DNA from: Clostridia bacterium
Lineage (GTDB): Bacteria; Bacillota_A; Clostridia; Oscillospirales; CAG-272
Direction: 5' to 3'
NCBI GenBank assembly: GCA_017453335.1
Contig: JAFTKI010000033.1
Span: 1 to 9,204, forward strand
Length of the DNA stretch: 9,204 bases
Below, piece after piece: positions 1-6,110 of the stretch. The position numbers and the translations under genes were made by a program. Within the stretch, counting starts at the first letter, position 1, and the number at the start of each line of letters is the position of its first letter. The notes below the pieces were generated by a model. The model did no database searches and had not been told where the DNA came from. It saw only the letters and a list, made by a program, of their open reading frames with translations.

Positions 1-18
1 AAGTTCCAAATTCTCCCT

Positions 19-50
19 TGAATATCTCCCTCCCATTTCCGTCAATACTT
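19..50 (+). promoter_or_regulatory. Possible SigG/SigF-type promoter of sigG
   Basis: TGAATA at 19-24 matches the -35 element used by forespore sigma factors. AATACTT at 44-50 resembles the CATACTA-like -10 element in five of seven positions. The spacer is 19 bases, longer than the usual 17-18, so the match is imperfect. In Bacillus, sigG is transcribed by SigF and then by SigG itself, and a forespore promoter here would fit that. Only 80 bases upstream of the gene are visible, so another promoter further out cannot be excluded. Confidence 0.35.
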
Positions 51-80
51 TTTTTGGAAACAGGAAACGGGGTTTGAAGA

Positions 81-854
81 ATGTACTATAACAAAGTGGA
101 AATATGCGGGGTCAACACGTCAAAGCTCAAGGTTCTCAGTGACGAAGAAAAGCGCGATCTTTTGCTTCGTTCGCATAACGGTGATGAAAAAGCACGGCAA
201 GAGCTGATCAACGGCAATCTGCGCCTTGTTTTATCGATCGTTCAACGCTTTACGGGAAGAAAAGAAAATCTGGACGATCTGTTTCAGGTGGGCTGTATTG
301 GACTGGTCAAGGCGGTGGACAACTTCAACATCGAAATGGATGTCAAATTTTCCACCTATGCCGTTCCAATGATTATTGGAGAGATTCGCCGCTATCTGCG
401 CGATAATAACGCCATTCGTATCAGCCGCTCGGTGCGTGAGCTTGCCTACCGTGCCCTACAGGTGCGCGAGTCGCTGATTGCCGCCAATGAAAAGGAGCCT
501 ACGGTTGACGAAATTGCCGCAAAGCTTGGAGAAAAGCGCGATGCGGTTCTCAACGCAATGGAAGCAATCGTGGAGCCGATCTCGCTTTACGAGCCTGTAT
601 ACAACGATAACGGAGACGCGCTGTATCTGATGGATCAGCTTTCCGATTCCAGCGGTGGCGATGAGCTGTGGCTTGAAAATATTGTTTTGAAGGAAGCGCT
701 TAAATGTCTTAACGAGCGTGAGCGAAAGATCATCAACCTCCGCTTTTATCAAAACAAAACACAAATGGAGATCGCGGAGGAGATCGGTATCTCACAGGCA
801 CAGGTCTCCCGTCTTGAAAAAGCAACTCTGGAAAAGATCAGAAAGCATCTATAA
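81..854 (+). CDS. sigG: RNA polymerase sporulation sigma factor SigG
   Basis: This is the late forespore sigma factor, which directs RNA polymerase to genes for spore DNA protection and germination after engulfment. At 257 residues it has the normal family length. The N-terminus NKVEICGV (4-11) is a SigG hallmark. Sigma region 2.1-2.2 runs over about 44-75 (NGNLRLVLS, then DDLFQVGCIGL). Region 2.3-2.4 runs over about 88-110 (VKFSTYAVPMIIGEIRRYL). Region 3 is about 118-170. The region 4 helix-turn-helix is about 229-249 (QMEIAEEIGISQAQVSRLE). Asn44 aligns with the Bacillus Asn linked to sensitivity to the anti-sigma factor CsfB/Gin; this is from memory of the family. The start is supported by full alignment of the N-terminus to known SigG. 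Its ribosome binding site (GGGG at 69-72) is weak. In Bacillus the gene sits beside spoIIGA-sigE; that region lies outside the window. The gene ends at a terminator, so it does not lead into downstream genes here. Confidence 0.97.
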   Translation: MYYNKVEICGVNTSKLKVLSDEEKRDLLLRSHNGDEKARQELINGNLRLVLSIVQRFTGRKENLDDLFQVGCIGLVKAVDNFNIEMDVKFSTYAVPMIIGEIRRYLRDNNAIRISRSVRELAYRALQVRESLIAANEKEPTVDEIAAKLGEKRDAVLNAMEAIVEPISLYEPVYNDNGDALYLMDQLSDSSGGDELWLENIVLKEALKCLNERERKIINLRFYQNKTQMEIAEEIGISQAQVSRLEKATLEKIRKHL

Positions 855-859
855 TATTT

Positions 860-896
860 GATAGAAAAAAGGCTGATTTCTCAGCCTTTTTCTATT
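860..896. terminator. Bidirectional rho-independent terminator after sigG
   Basis: A stem of about 15 base pairs (861-876 with 881-895, core GGCTGA/TCAGCC) has a four-base loop and is flanked by A-rich and T-rich arms, so it can end transcription from either side. It lies six bases after the sigG stop codon. Confidence 0.9.
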
Positions 897-977
897 AAAG
901 CCTTTAGGCAGTTGAGCGTATCGTGTGGGTGGGCAAGAAAGGTTATACCCTTGTTTGTTTTGAGAAGACGATGTGAT

Positions 978-1225
978 GTAAGGCTTCCCCTTGAGGTAGC
1001 GAAGCGGCGCGAGGGGGATGAATGACAGCCCTGCGGGCTGTCAGAACCCGAGCGTGACCGAGCCACAGCGAGACAACTGTCACCGCAAGGTGACTGATGA
1101 GGTGTAGCCGTTGAAAACGGCGTTATTCTTAGTTTTTTTAACGGATGCGATGCATCCTACACCTCATCCGTCTTGCTACGCAAGCCACCTTCTCCTCTAG
1201 GAGAAGGCTTTCGGTTTGCAAACCG
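978..1225. repeat. Composite hairpin-rich intergenic repeat (head-to-head units)
   Basis: This fills most of the 430-base gap between sigG and the hydrolase gene. Two units face each other. The left unit (978-1107) ends in GATGAGGTGTAG (1096-1107), and the right unit (1157-1210) begins with its exact reverse complement (1157-1168). The outer ends are also near-complementary (AAGGCTTCCCC at 980-990 against GGAGAAGGCTT at 1200-1210). Within the element are several short perfect hairpins: TGACAGCCC/GGGCTGTCA (1023-1043), GTCACC/GGTGAC (1079-1094), GCCGTT/AACGGC (1107-1121), GGATGC/GCATCC (1143-1157), CTTGC/GCAAG (1172-1184), CCTTCTCCT/AGGAGAAGG (1188-1207) and the palindrome CGGTTTGCAAACCG (1212-1225). 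The only open frames here are short and repeat-encoded. It resembles the small non-coding repeats, possibly MITE-like, that I recall from gut Clostridia; the family assignment is from memory. No transposase is present. Confidence 0.7.
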
Positions 1226-1258
1226 CTGGCTGGTAGTACCGGGCGTTTAGTCCTTGTG

Positions 1259-1285
1259 CATACCACCCGTTTGACGGGGGGTATG
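1259..1285 (-). terminator. Hairpin just after the choloylglycine hydrolase stop codon
   Basis: CATACCACCCGT (1259-1270) pairs with ACGGGGGGTATG (1274-1285) across a three-base loop, with one mismatch. It starts one base after the stop codon of the minus-strand gene. There is no T-run after it on the minus strand, so it may be a weak terminator, a 3'-end stabiliser, or one more repeat hairpin. Confidence 0.4.
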
Positions 1286-1286
1286 A

Positions 1287-2234
1287 TTATGTGGGATCAA
1301 TGATCACCAACCTGTCGGCATTCTGCTGAAAATCAGCAAACCGAACGGTTACGGTATTCGGGCTGTCCGATCCTCTCCAATAAAATTCGCCGCGTGAAAG
1401 ATTCGCGCATACCGTATACAGCGTATAATGCTCCTTTTGATGCACTCCCGTAACACTGCCGTGCACAGGTGCCACCGCCGAAAGAATCTGAAAGCAGGTG
1501 GCAAGATCGGCTTCTGCCGCGCCAAGCGTCTTTGCCGACTGCACAAGCCAAGACGCGCGCGCAAACCGAGCTGTGGAGGAGTAGTCCCCAGGAATCGTAT
1601 TGCCTGTACTACCAAGGCTTTCTGCCGAAATGCCAAGTTCCTGCAAAAGCCCTCTTACCGCCTGTTGACGACTTCCTAAAAACGGCAAGCTTGCCGCAAG
1701 CTGAAACCGAAACGGCGGATTGTTCGTCAGTACACAAAGCGGATCATTATACAAACGGATTCCCTCCTTTGTACATTCCAGGACAAGCGACTCTTCCCCA
1801 TCGGTCAAAAACCAGTGCAATTCACCCGGGGGAAGCTGATCCTCAAACGCGGTGGACATCAGATGCAAATTGTTAAGCAATTCCCCGGCTCGCCCGATCG
1901 TTTCTGCTTGTCCCAATACCCACGGGATCAATTCAAAGGTGGTGATATTCGTTTTTTTTGCGTCGGGTTCATCAAAATACGCGGCATTTCCCACAAAATT
2001 CAATCCTGCCATGGCAAGTCCCTTCTCATTGATCGCCTCGGCATACAATGGGAACCCGTCCCTCACCGCCGCCATACCAAGCAAAGCGAATCGCGTGACC
2101 GTCTCTTTCTCATACCTGTGCGGCAACGAAAATCCGCGCGGCGTCAACACGATGCGCTCTCCGAAATGCTGCTCCAGATCCAAATTTCTTCCAAAAAAAC
2201 GGTTGCCAAAATGCAACCCGATTGCTGTACACAT
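1287..2234 (-). CDS. Choloylglycine hydrolase family protein (bile salt hydrolase / penicillin V acylase type)
   Basis: This is an N-terminal nucleophile (Ntn) linear amide C-N hydrolase of 315 residues, the usual length. The family cleaves the amide bond of glycine- or taurine-conjugated bile salts or of penicillin V. All expected active-site residues are present: Cys2 (the nucleophile exposed by Met removal), Arg16 and Asp19 (in GRNLD), Asn79 (in AGLNF), Asn171 (in VLTNN) and Arg223 (in TARFAR). GLNF and LHW (139-141) resemble clostridial bile salt hydrolases more than penicillin acylases, so bile salt hydrolysis is the favoured guess. Related enzymes also act on other N-acyl amides. There is no signal peptide, so it is expected to be cytoplasmic. 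The start is fixed by the nucleophile Cys at position 2 and by a GGGAG ribosome binding site about ten bases upstream. The gene is divergent from the deacetylase-like gene across a 123-base gap. I see no strong minus-strand promoter; a weak TATATT lies at 2280-2285. Confidence 0.9.
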   Translation of the reverse strand: MCTAIGLHFGNRFFGRNLDLEQHFGERIVLTPRGFSLPHRYEKETVTRFALLGMAAVRDGFPLYAEAINEKGLAMAGLNFVGNAAYFDEPDAKKTNITTFELIPWVLGQAETIGRAGELLNNLHLMSTAFEDQLPPGELHWFLTDGEESLVLECTKEGIRLYNDPLCVLTNNPPFRFQLAASLPFLGSRQQAVRGLLQELGISAESLGSTGNTIPGDYSSTARFARASWLVQSAKTLGAAEADLATCFQILSAVAPVHGSVTGVHQKEHYTLYTVCANLSRGEFYWRGSDSPNTVTVRFADFQQNADRLVIIDPT

Positions 2235-2295
2235 TCTTCTTCACTCCCTTTTTTTGTTAGTTTGTGAAATCTCAAAATAAATATACAAAAAACTG

Positions 2296-2324
2296 TTGCA
2301 TTTCGGAAATCACCGTGGTATAAT
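2296..2324 (+). promoter_or_regulatory. SigA-type promoter for the NodB-like gene
   Basis: The -35 element is TTGCAT (2296-2301) and the -10 element is a perfect TATAAT (2319-2324), with a 17-base spacer and an extended TG at 2316-2317. An 11-base palindrome, ATTTC-G-GAAAT (2300-2310), starts in the -35 box and runs into the spacer. It could be an operator, but that is inference. Confidence 0.85.
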
Positions 2325-2357
2325 GAGGACAATCTTAACAAAAGCGAGGTATTGGTT

Positions 2358-3455
2358 ATGCGTTTTCAACAGCCCGTTGCGGGAACCATGTTTTGCCTGA
2401 CGGACGATAAGATCGCCCGCGGTCTTGATCGGGTTCTTTGCGTGATAGAAGCCCCCGAGGATCATAAGATATCGGTCAACGGTGTTCCCTGTACTTGGGA
2501 GAACGGTGTTTGGAAGGTTTCGCTTCCGCTGAAGGGCAAAAAAACAGAGCTGACTGCCCTGGATGAAACCAACGGCGAGACCGCCCACAGCCACGTGTGG
2601 AGAAACTACACGCCAAAGAAGGCTTACCGCCTCTCGATTGATGACGGAATCTGGTTTTTGCAGGATATTGCCAAGAATCAAGAGGTCTACACCAGCATTT
2701 TTGAAAATCCCTATCTCGCACTGTTGCGTCGGTTACATCAGGATTACGGAACAAAGTTTCATGTCAACATCTATTACACCTGCCCCGAGCACGGCGGCTT
2801 CTCACTGCCCGAGCTTTCGGACAAATTTAAGGCCGAATGGCAGAGTGTGAACGACTGGCTGACGCTTGCATTCCACGCAAAAGCAAACGAGCCTGGATAC
2901 CCCTATTCCAATGCCGACCGCAAGACCGTGTATGATCATTGCAAAGAGGTTATGGATGAGATCGAACGCTTTGCGGGCTATCGCGGACCTGTAACAACCT
3001 TGCATTTTGCGGAGACTACCCCCGAGGGTGTGCGCGGTCTGTACGATTGCGGCATCCGCGCCCTGCTTGGCGACTATTCCTTTAGCAAAAAAGGCGAAAT
3101 CCAGCTTTGCTATCACGCCAACCGCGAGCAATTTGATGCGGTTCGTTATAATTGCTTCTGGAAAAATCCCGATACCGATATGATCATGTTCCCCTGCGAT
3201 ACGGTGCTGAACCTGATGGATCTTGACGGCATCAAAAAGGAGCTGGAATGGTTTGATTCCACTTATCCCGATCGCAGCTTTATGGATATTCTGATCCATG
3301 AGCAGTATTTTTACAGGGATTACAAGTATTGTCTCTCCGATTACGAGGAACGGATGCGCACGGGTATCGAATGGTGCATCGCACACGGCTATGAGCCTGC
3401 ACTTCTCAAGGACGTCATTGATTTTGACGATCCCGAACTGGTTACCCCAAGATAA
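2358..3455 (+). CDS. NodB/polysaccharide deacetylase-like protein of unknown substrate
   Basis: The product is a 365-residue soluble protein without signal peptide or membrane segment. Residues 1-85 look like a small beta-rich domain. From about 88 the chain resembles the NodB (glycoside hydrolase/deacetylase) fold. RLSIDDG (91-97) matches the first motif, with metal-ligand or catalytic Asp95 and Asp96. HVNIYY (135-140) looks like the next core strand. LAFHAK (170-175) takes the place of the usual HSxxH, keeping only one histidine. TLHF (214-217) and IHEQYF (313-318) supply further histidines (216, 314) that could complete a metal site. I recall similar uncharacterised proteins in gut Firmicutes and Bacteroidetes, but no tested function. 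The ATG start at 2358 is chosen because GAGG (2346-2349) lies eight bases upstream. An in-frame TTG at 2352 is only two bases from it and is unlikely. The gene is a single-gene transcript with its own promoter and terminator. Confidence 0.85.
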   Translation: MRFQQPVAGTMFCLTDDKIARGLDRVLCVIEAPEDHKISVNGVPCTWENGVWKVSLPLKGKKTELTALDETNGETAHSHVWRNYTPKKAYRLSIDDGIWFLQDIAKNQEVYTSIFENPYLALLRRLHQDYGTKFHVNIYYTCPEHGGFSLPELSDKFKAEWQSVNDWLTLAFHAKANEPGYPYSNADRKTVYDHCKEVMDEIERFAGYRGPVTTLHFAETTPEGVRGLYDCGIRALLGDYSFSKKGEIQLCYHANREQFDAVRYNCFWKNPDTDMIMFPCDTVLNLMDLDGIKKELEWFDSTYPDRSFMDILIHEQYFYRDYKYCLSDYEERMRTGIEWCIAHGYEPALLKDVIDFDDPELVTPR

Positions 3456-3460
3456 CCAAA

Positions 3461-3503
3461 AGAAAAAAGACAGAGACTTTCAAAAGCTCTCTGTCTTTTT
3501 TCT
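3461..3503. terminator. Bidirectional terminator between the NodB-like gene and khpA
   Basis: AGAAAAAAGACAGAGA (3461-3476) pairs perfectly with TCTCTGTCTTTTTTCT (3488-3503), with further short pairing in the loop. The A-rich and T-rich arms let it serve both the plus-strand gene ending at 3455 and the minus-strand operon ending at 3516. Confidence 0.92.
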
Positions 3504-3515
3504 TTGTGGTATTCC

Positions 3516-3752
3516 TTACGGAATATCCACGCTCACCTTTTTTCCCGTGTTTGCGGAAGCAGCCTTGATCACGGTACGGATCGCTTTTGCGATCTTTCCG
3601 TGTCTGCCGATCACCATACCCTTTTCCTCGGGAGCAACAACAAGCGTCAGCGTAATGCTGTTCTCGTCCTCGGTCATTTCAACCTTTACTTCCTCGGGAG
3701 TATCGACGATGGCTTTCGCCAGATCCGCCAATGTTTCCTGTAAGTTAATCAT
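3516..3752 (-). CDS. khpA: KH-domain RNA-binding protein KhpA
   Basis: KhpA (formerly YlqC) is a small KH-domain protein that binds RNA and, in streptococci, partners with KhpB/EloR in cell elongation control. The 78 residues cover the whole family length. The KH signature is VIGRHGKIAKAIR, with the GxxG loop as GRHG (49-52). The start at 3752 is preceded by AGGAG eight bases away. It lies 25 bases after rpsP in the same orientation, the usual Firmicutes order, and is the last gene of the transcript. rimM and trmD, which usually follow, are absent here; a terminator and a convergent gene come next. Confidence 0.95.
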   Translation of the reverse strand: MINLQETLADLAKAIVDTPEEVKVEMTEDENSITLTLVVAPEEKGMVIGRHGKIAKAIRTVIKAASANTGKKVSVDIP

Positions 3753-3777
3753 CGTGCGTTCTCCTTATGGGGATCAC

Positions 3778-4023
3778 TCAGTCAACGATGCCACTCTTCT
3801 TCAAAAGGGACTTTACGGTCTCGGTGGGCTGTGCGCCGTTAGCGATCCACTTCTTTGCCTTCTCGCCGTCGATCTTGATCTCAGCGGGGTTGGTCAGAGG
3901 ATTGTAGTAACCAATCTCCTCGATGAAACGACCGTCTCTGGGAGAGCGGCTGTCCGCTACGATTACGCGATAAAAGGGAGCCTTCTTTGCGCCCATTCTT
4001 CTCAGTCTCATTTTTACTGCCAT
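3778..4023 (-). CDS. rpsP: 30S ribosomal protein S16
   Basis: S16 is a primary-binding protein of the small subunit, needed for 16S rRNA folding and 30S assembly. The 81 residues are typical. The N-terminal [19 protein letters not shown], then [21 protein letters not shown] (about 22-42) are diagnostic. The start is supported by GGAGG nine bases upstream. It follows ffh after a 60-base gap that is T-rich on the plus strand; no hairpin there is strong enough to call a terminator, so co-transcription with ffh is likely. Confidence 0.98.
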   Translation of the reverse strand: MAVKMRLRRMGAKKAPFYRVIVADSRSPRDGRFIEEIGYYNPLTNPAEIKIDGEKAKKWIANGAQPTETVKSLLKKSGIVD

Positions 4024-4083
4024 GATTTGTTTCCTCCAAAAATATAATTTTATTTTTTTTCTTTTTATGAATGAACGGTGAAA

Positions 4084-5427
4084 TCAGAATGGCATCTTCA
4101 TTCGTCCGAGCATTTTCTTGCCTTGCTTGCTTTTGCCCATATCGGCAAACTGCTTCATCATCTTCAGCATCTGCTCAAACTGGCGCAGAAGCTTGTTGAC
4201 CTCTTCCACAGAGGTACCCGAACCCGCCGCGATTCGTTTTTTGCGCGACGCATTGATGATCTCGGGCTTTTCTCTTTCCTTTTTCGTCATTGCATGAATG
4301 ATCGCTTCGGTATGCGACATCATCTTTTCATCGATCTTCGCATCCTTCAAGGCTCCCGGCTTTACACCGGGCATCATACCAACGAGCTGCTCGATGTTGC
4401 CCATCTTTTTGAGCTGTGCCATCTGCTCCAGATAGTCATCCAAAGTAAAGGTCTGCTGGCGCATCTTCTGCTCCAGTGCAGCCGCTTGCTTTTCATCGTA
4501 AGCCGCCTGCGCCTTATCGATCAGCGTCAGCACGTCGCCCATTCCGAGGATTCTCGATGCCATACGGTCGGGATAGAAAGGCTCGATGGTGTCCAGCTTT
4601 TCGCCCGTACCAACGAACTTGATGGGTTTTCCCGTAACGTAACGGATCGAAAGAGCCGCACCGCCACGCGTATCGCCGTCCAGCTTGGTCAGAATCACGC
4701 CTGTGATATCCAGCAAGCTGTTAAAGGTTTCTGCAACATTAACCGATTCCTGACCGATCATTGCGTCTACCGTCAAAAGGATCTCGGTGGGATTCACCGC
4801 TTCCTTGATGTTTTTCAATTCGTCCATCAGGACCTCGTCGATCTGAAGACGTCCTGCGGTATCGATAAACACCATATCGTATCCCTTTTGCTTGGCAAAC
4901 TGCACGCCCTCCTTTGCAATCTGCACGGGAGAGACCTTGTCGCCCAGCGTGAACACGGGGATATCCAGCTTTTCGCCCACCACCTGCAGCTGCTTGATTG
5001 CGGCGGGACGGTAGATATCGCCTGCCACCAGCAAGGGACGCTTGCCCTGCTTTTTATACAGTCCCGCAAGCTTTGCGGCGTGCGTTGTTTTACCTGCACC
5101 CTGCAAACCGACCATCATAATGATCGTGGGAGGCTGCGAGGAAATGGTCAATTTGGATTGCGAGCCGCCCATCAGACGAGTCAGCTCCTCGTTAACGATC
5201 TTAACGACCTGCTGTGCGGGCAACAGAGATTCCAGCACCTCGGCACCAACGGCGCGCTCGGATACAATCTTGATAAAATCACGAACGACCTTGAAGTTAA
5301 CGTCGGCTTCCAGAAGCGCCAGCTTAATCTCGCGCATTCCGGCTTTTACGTCGGCTTCGGTCAGTTTTCCTTTATTACGAAATTTTTTGAAGGCATTGTT
5401 GAGCTTTTCTCCAAGACTTTCAAACAT
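4084..5427 (-). CDS. ffh: Signal recognition particle protein Ffh (SRP54)
   Basis: Ffh is the SRP GTPase. It binds 4.5S/scRNA and signal sequences of nascent chains and docks with FtsY to target ribosomes to the membrane. The product has 447 residues, the normal length. The helical N domain spans about 1-90 (with ALLEADVNFKVV near 37-48). The G domain carries GLQGAGKTT (107-115, P-loop), DTAGR (189-193), TKLDGD (247-252) and RGGAALS (254-260). The methionine-rich M domain runs from about 300 to the end and includes MMPGVKPG and a basic KKRIAAGSG segment. The start at 5427 is chosen over an upstream in-frame codon at 5553 because an AGGAGG-type ribosome binding site precedes it, the family N-terminus MFESL begins here, and the longer version would overlap ylxM. 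It lies 29 bases after ylxM. Confidence 0.98.
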   Translation of the reverse strand: MFESLGEKLNNAFKKFRNKGKLTEADVKAGMREIKLALLEADVNFKVVRDFIKIVSERAVGAEVLESLLPAQQVVKIVNEELTRLMGGSQSKLTISSQPPTIIMMVGLQGAGKTTHAAKLAGLYKKQGKRPLLVAGDIYRPAAIKQLQVVGEKLDIPVFTLGDKVSPVQIAKEGVQFAKQKGYDMVFIDTAGRLQIDEVLMDELKNIKEAVNPTEILLTVDAMIGQESVNVAETFNSLLDITGVILTKLDGDTRGGAALSIRYVTGKPIKFVGTGEKLDTIEPFYPDRMASRILGMGDVLTLIDKAQAAYDEKQAAALEQKMRQQTFTLDDYLEQMAQLKKMGNIEQLVGMMPGVKPGALKDAKIDEKMMSHTEAIIHAMTKKEREKPEIINASRKKRIAAGSGTSVEEVNKLLRQFEQMLKMMKQFADMGKSKQGKKMLGRMKMPF

Positions 5428-5456
5428 CGGCAATTCCTCCTTTCCTACGTTGAAGC

Positions 5457-5792
5457 TTATGCCCGAACCGTTTCGGCAAGCTCCTTGGCAACGCGTTGCA
5501 CTTCTCCGTCCGCACCGCTGCTTTCCAACAGGGAAAGCAACCGCTCGGCACACCTCTGTGTATTACGGAAACGCTCCGCAAGCCCCAATTTTTCCTCATA
5601 GAAGTGCAATTCTTCTTCGGCTTTCTTGATCAGATCCCGAACCCCCTGTCTGGAAATACCAATGTCCTGTGCGATCTCGGATAAGGACAGATCATCATTA
5701 TAATAATATTCCAGTACCGTTCGCCGTCTTTCCGACAGTATCTCGCCGTAGAAGTCCAGCAAAAAGCTGATTTTCATATCTTTTTCAAACAT
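5457..5792 (-). CDS. ylxM: YlxM family putative DNA-binding protein
   Basis: YlxM is a small helix-turn-helix protein with sigma-region-4-like sequence, nearly always encoded before ffh in Firmicutes and linked to the SRP pathway; its exact role is not settled. The 111 residues fit the family. MKISFLLDFYGEILSERRRT (6-25) opens the domain and SLSEIAQDIGISRQGVRDLI (36-55) is the helix-turn-helix. LHFYEEKLGL (62-71) follows, then a helical tail. The start at 5792 is chosen because the family similarity begins here and AGGA lies about nine bases upstream. A longer in-frame reading to 5927 would run through the promoter elements at 5833-5861. It is the first gene of the operon. Confidence 0.93.
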   Translation of the reverse strand: MFEKDMKISFLLDFYGEILSERRRTVLEYYYNDDLSLSEIAQDIGISRQGVRDLIKKAEEELHFYEEKLGLAERFRNTQRCAERLLSLLESSGADGEVQRVAKELAETVRA

Positions 5793-5811
5793 TTTCACAC
5801 GTCCTATAGGC

Positions 5812-5832
5812 TGTAAAGCAAAATACTTTACA
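5812..5832. promoter_or_regulatory. Inverted repeat at the transcription start of the SRP operon
   Basis: TGTAAAG (5812-5818) and CTTTACA (5826-5832) form a perfect seven-base inverted repeat around a seven-base centre. It directly abuts the -10 box, so it covers the likely transcription start. It could be an operator or a short leader hairpin. The role is inference. Confidence 0.45.
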
Positions 5833-5861
5833 AGTATACCATAAGACTTCCCTTTTGTCAA
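5833..5861 (-). promoter_or_regulatory. SigA-type promoter of ylxM-ffh-rpsP-khpA
   Basis: On the minus strand there is a perfect TTGACA (5861-5856), a 17-base spacer ending in the extended TGG, and TATACT (5838-5833). This is close to the ideal vegetative promoter and suits a strongly and constantly expressed operon. The 5' leader before ylxM would be about 35 bases. Confidence 0.93.
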
Positions 5862-5871
5862 GCCTTTTTTC

Positions 5872-5901
5872 AAAAAAAAGAGAGTTTTTTTCAAAACTCT
5901 C
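5872..5901 (-). terminator. Rho-independent terminator upstream of the SRP operon promoter
   Basis: On the minus strand, GAGAGTTTT (5901-5893) pairs with AAAACTCTC (5888-5880) across a four-base loop and is followed by a run of eight T. It would stop transcripts coming from the ydcF-like gene before they enter the ylxM promoter. Confidence 0.85.
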
Positions 5902-5954
5902 AAAATTATGGCAAAACCGTATTGCAAAAGAACAGTTCGTTAAACAGCATAAAT

Positions 5955-6110
5955 TTGTTAGTCACTTTTTCTTTGACACCACAGGCGCAAAGAAAAAGTT
6001 AGCAAAAAGAAACGCCATTAGAAGAATTTCGCGCTCTGCGGAGCGCGACAAGGGCTACTCGCCCTTGACCGCGCAAGCTTTTGAAAAAGCTTGACCAAAA
6101 CTTTTCGGCA
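5955..6110. repeat. Hairpin-rich non-coding repeat between ylxM and the ydcF-like gene
   Basis: The gap from 5902 to 6174 holds no credible gene. It contains a row of perfect hairpins: ACTTTTTCTTTG/CAAAGAAAAAGT (5964-5999, 12 base pairs), CGCGCTC/GAGCGCG (6030-6047), CAAGGGC/GCCCTTG (6049-6067) and CAAGCTTTT/AAAAGCTTG (6074-6093). It is different in sequence from the 978-1225 element. The arrangement resembles a dispersed intergenic repeat that I recall from Oscillospirales-type genomes; copy number cannot be judged from one window. Confidence 0.65.

Noticed and set aside
881..1066. 61-codon minus-strand open frame
   Set aside because: It starts inside the composite repeat and ends in the sigG terminator. 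Its Ser/Arg-rich peptide is typical of translated repeat DNA.
978..1225. CRISPR array
   Set aside because: The repeats are inverted, of differing sequence and not evenly spaced, and no cas genes are near.
855..1286. Riboswitch or tRNA in the long gap
   Set aside because: I find no cloverleaf, T-box or known aptamer core; the hairpins are independent and repeat-like.
1815..2280. Two overlapping plus-strand open frames (150 and 142 codons) opposite the choloylglycine hydrolase
   Set aside because: The minus strand carries a full enzyme with all catalytic residues. These frames show no recognisable features.
2352..2357. TTG start for the NodB-like gene
   Set aside because: It leaves only two bases between the GAGG site and the start codon; the ATG at 2358 has normal spacing.
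5428..5553. 42-codon upstream extension of ffh
   Set aside because: The extension overlaps ylxM, is not part of the SRP54 family, and the strong ribosome binding site points to 5427 as the start.
4078..5601. 507-codon plus-strand open frame opposite ffh
   Set aside because: It lies fully over ffh and part of ylxM on the other strand, is rich in His, Leu and Arg as expected of a shadow frame, resembles no family, and has no fitting ribosome binding site.
5855..6094. 79-codon plus-strand open frame
   Set aside because: It runs across a terminator, promoter -35 box and the hairpin repeat, with no ribosome binding site or domain similarity.
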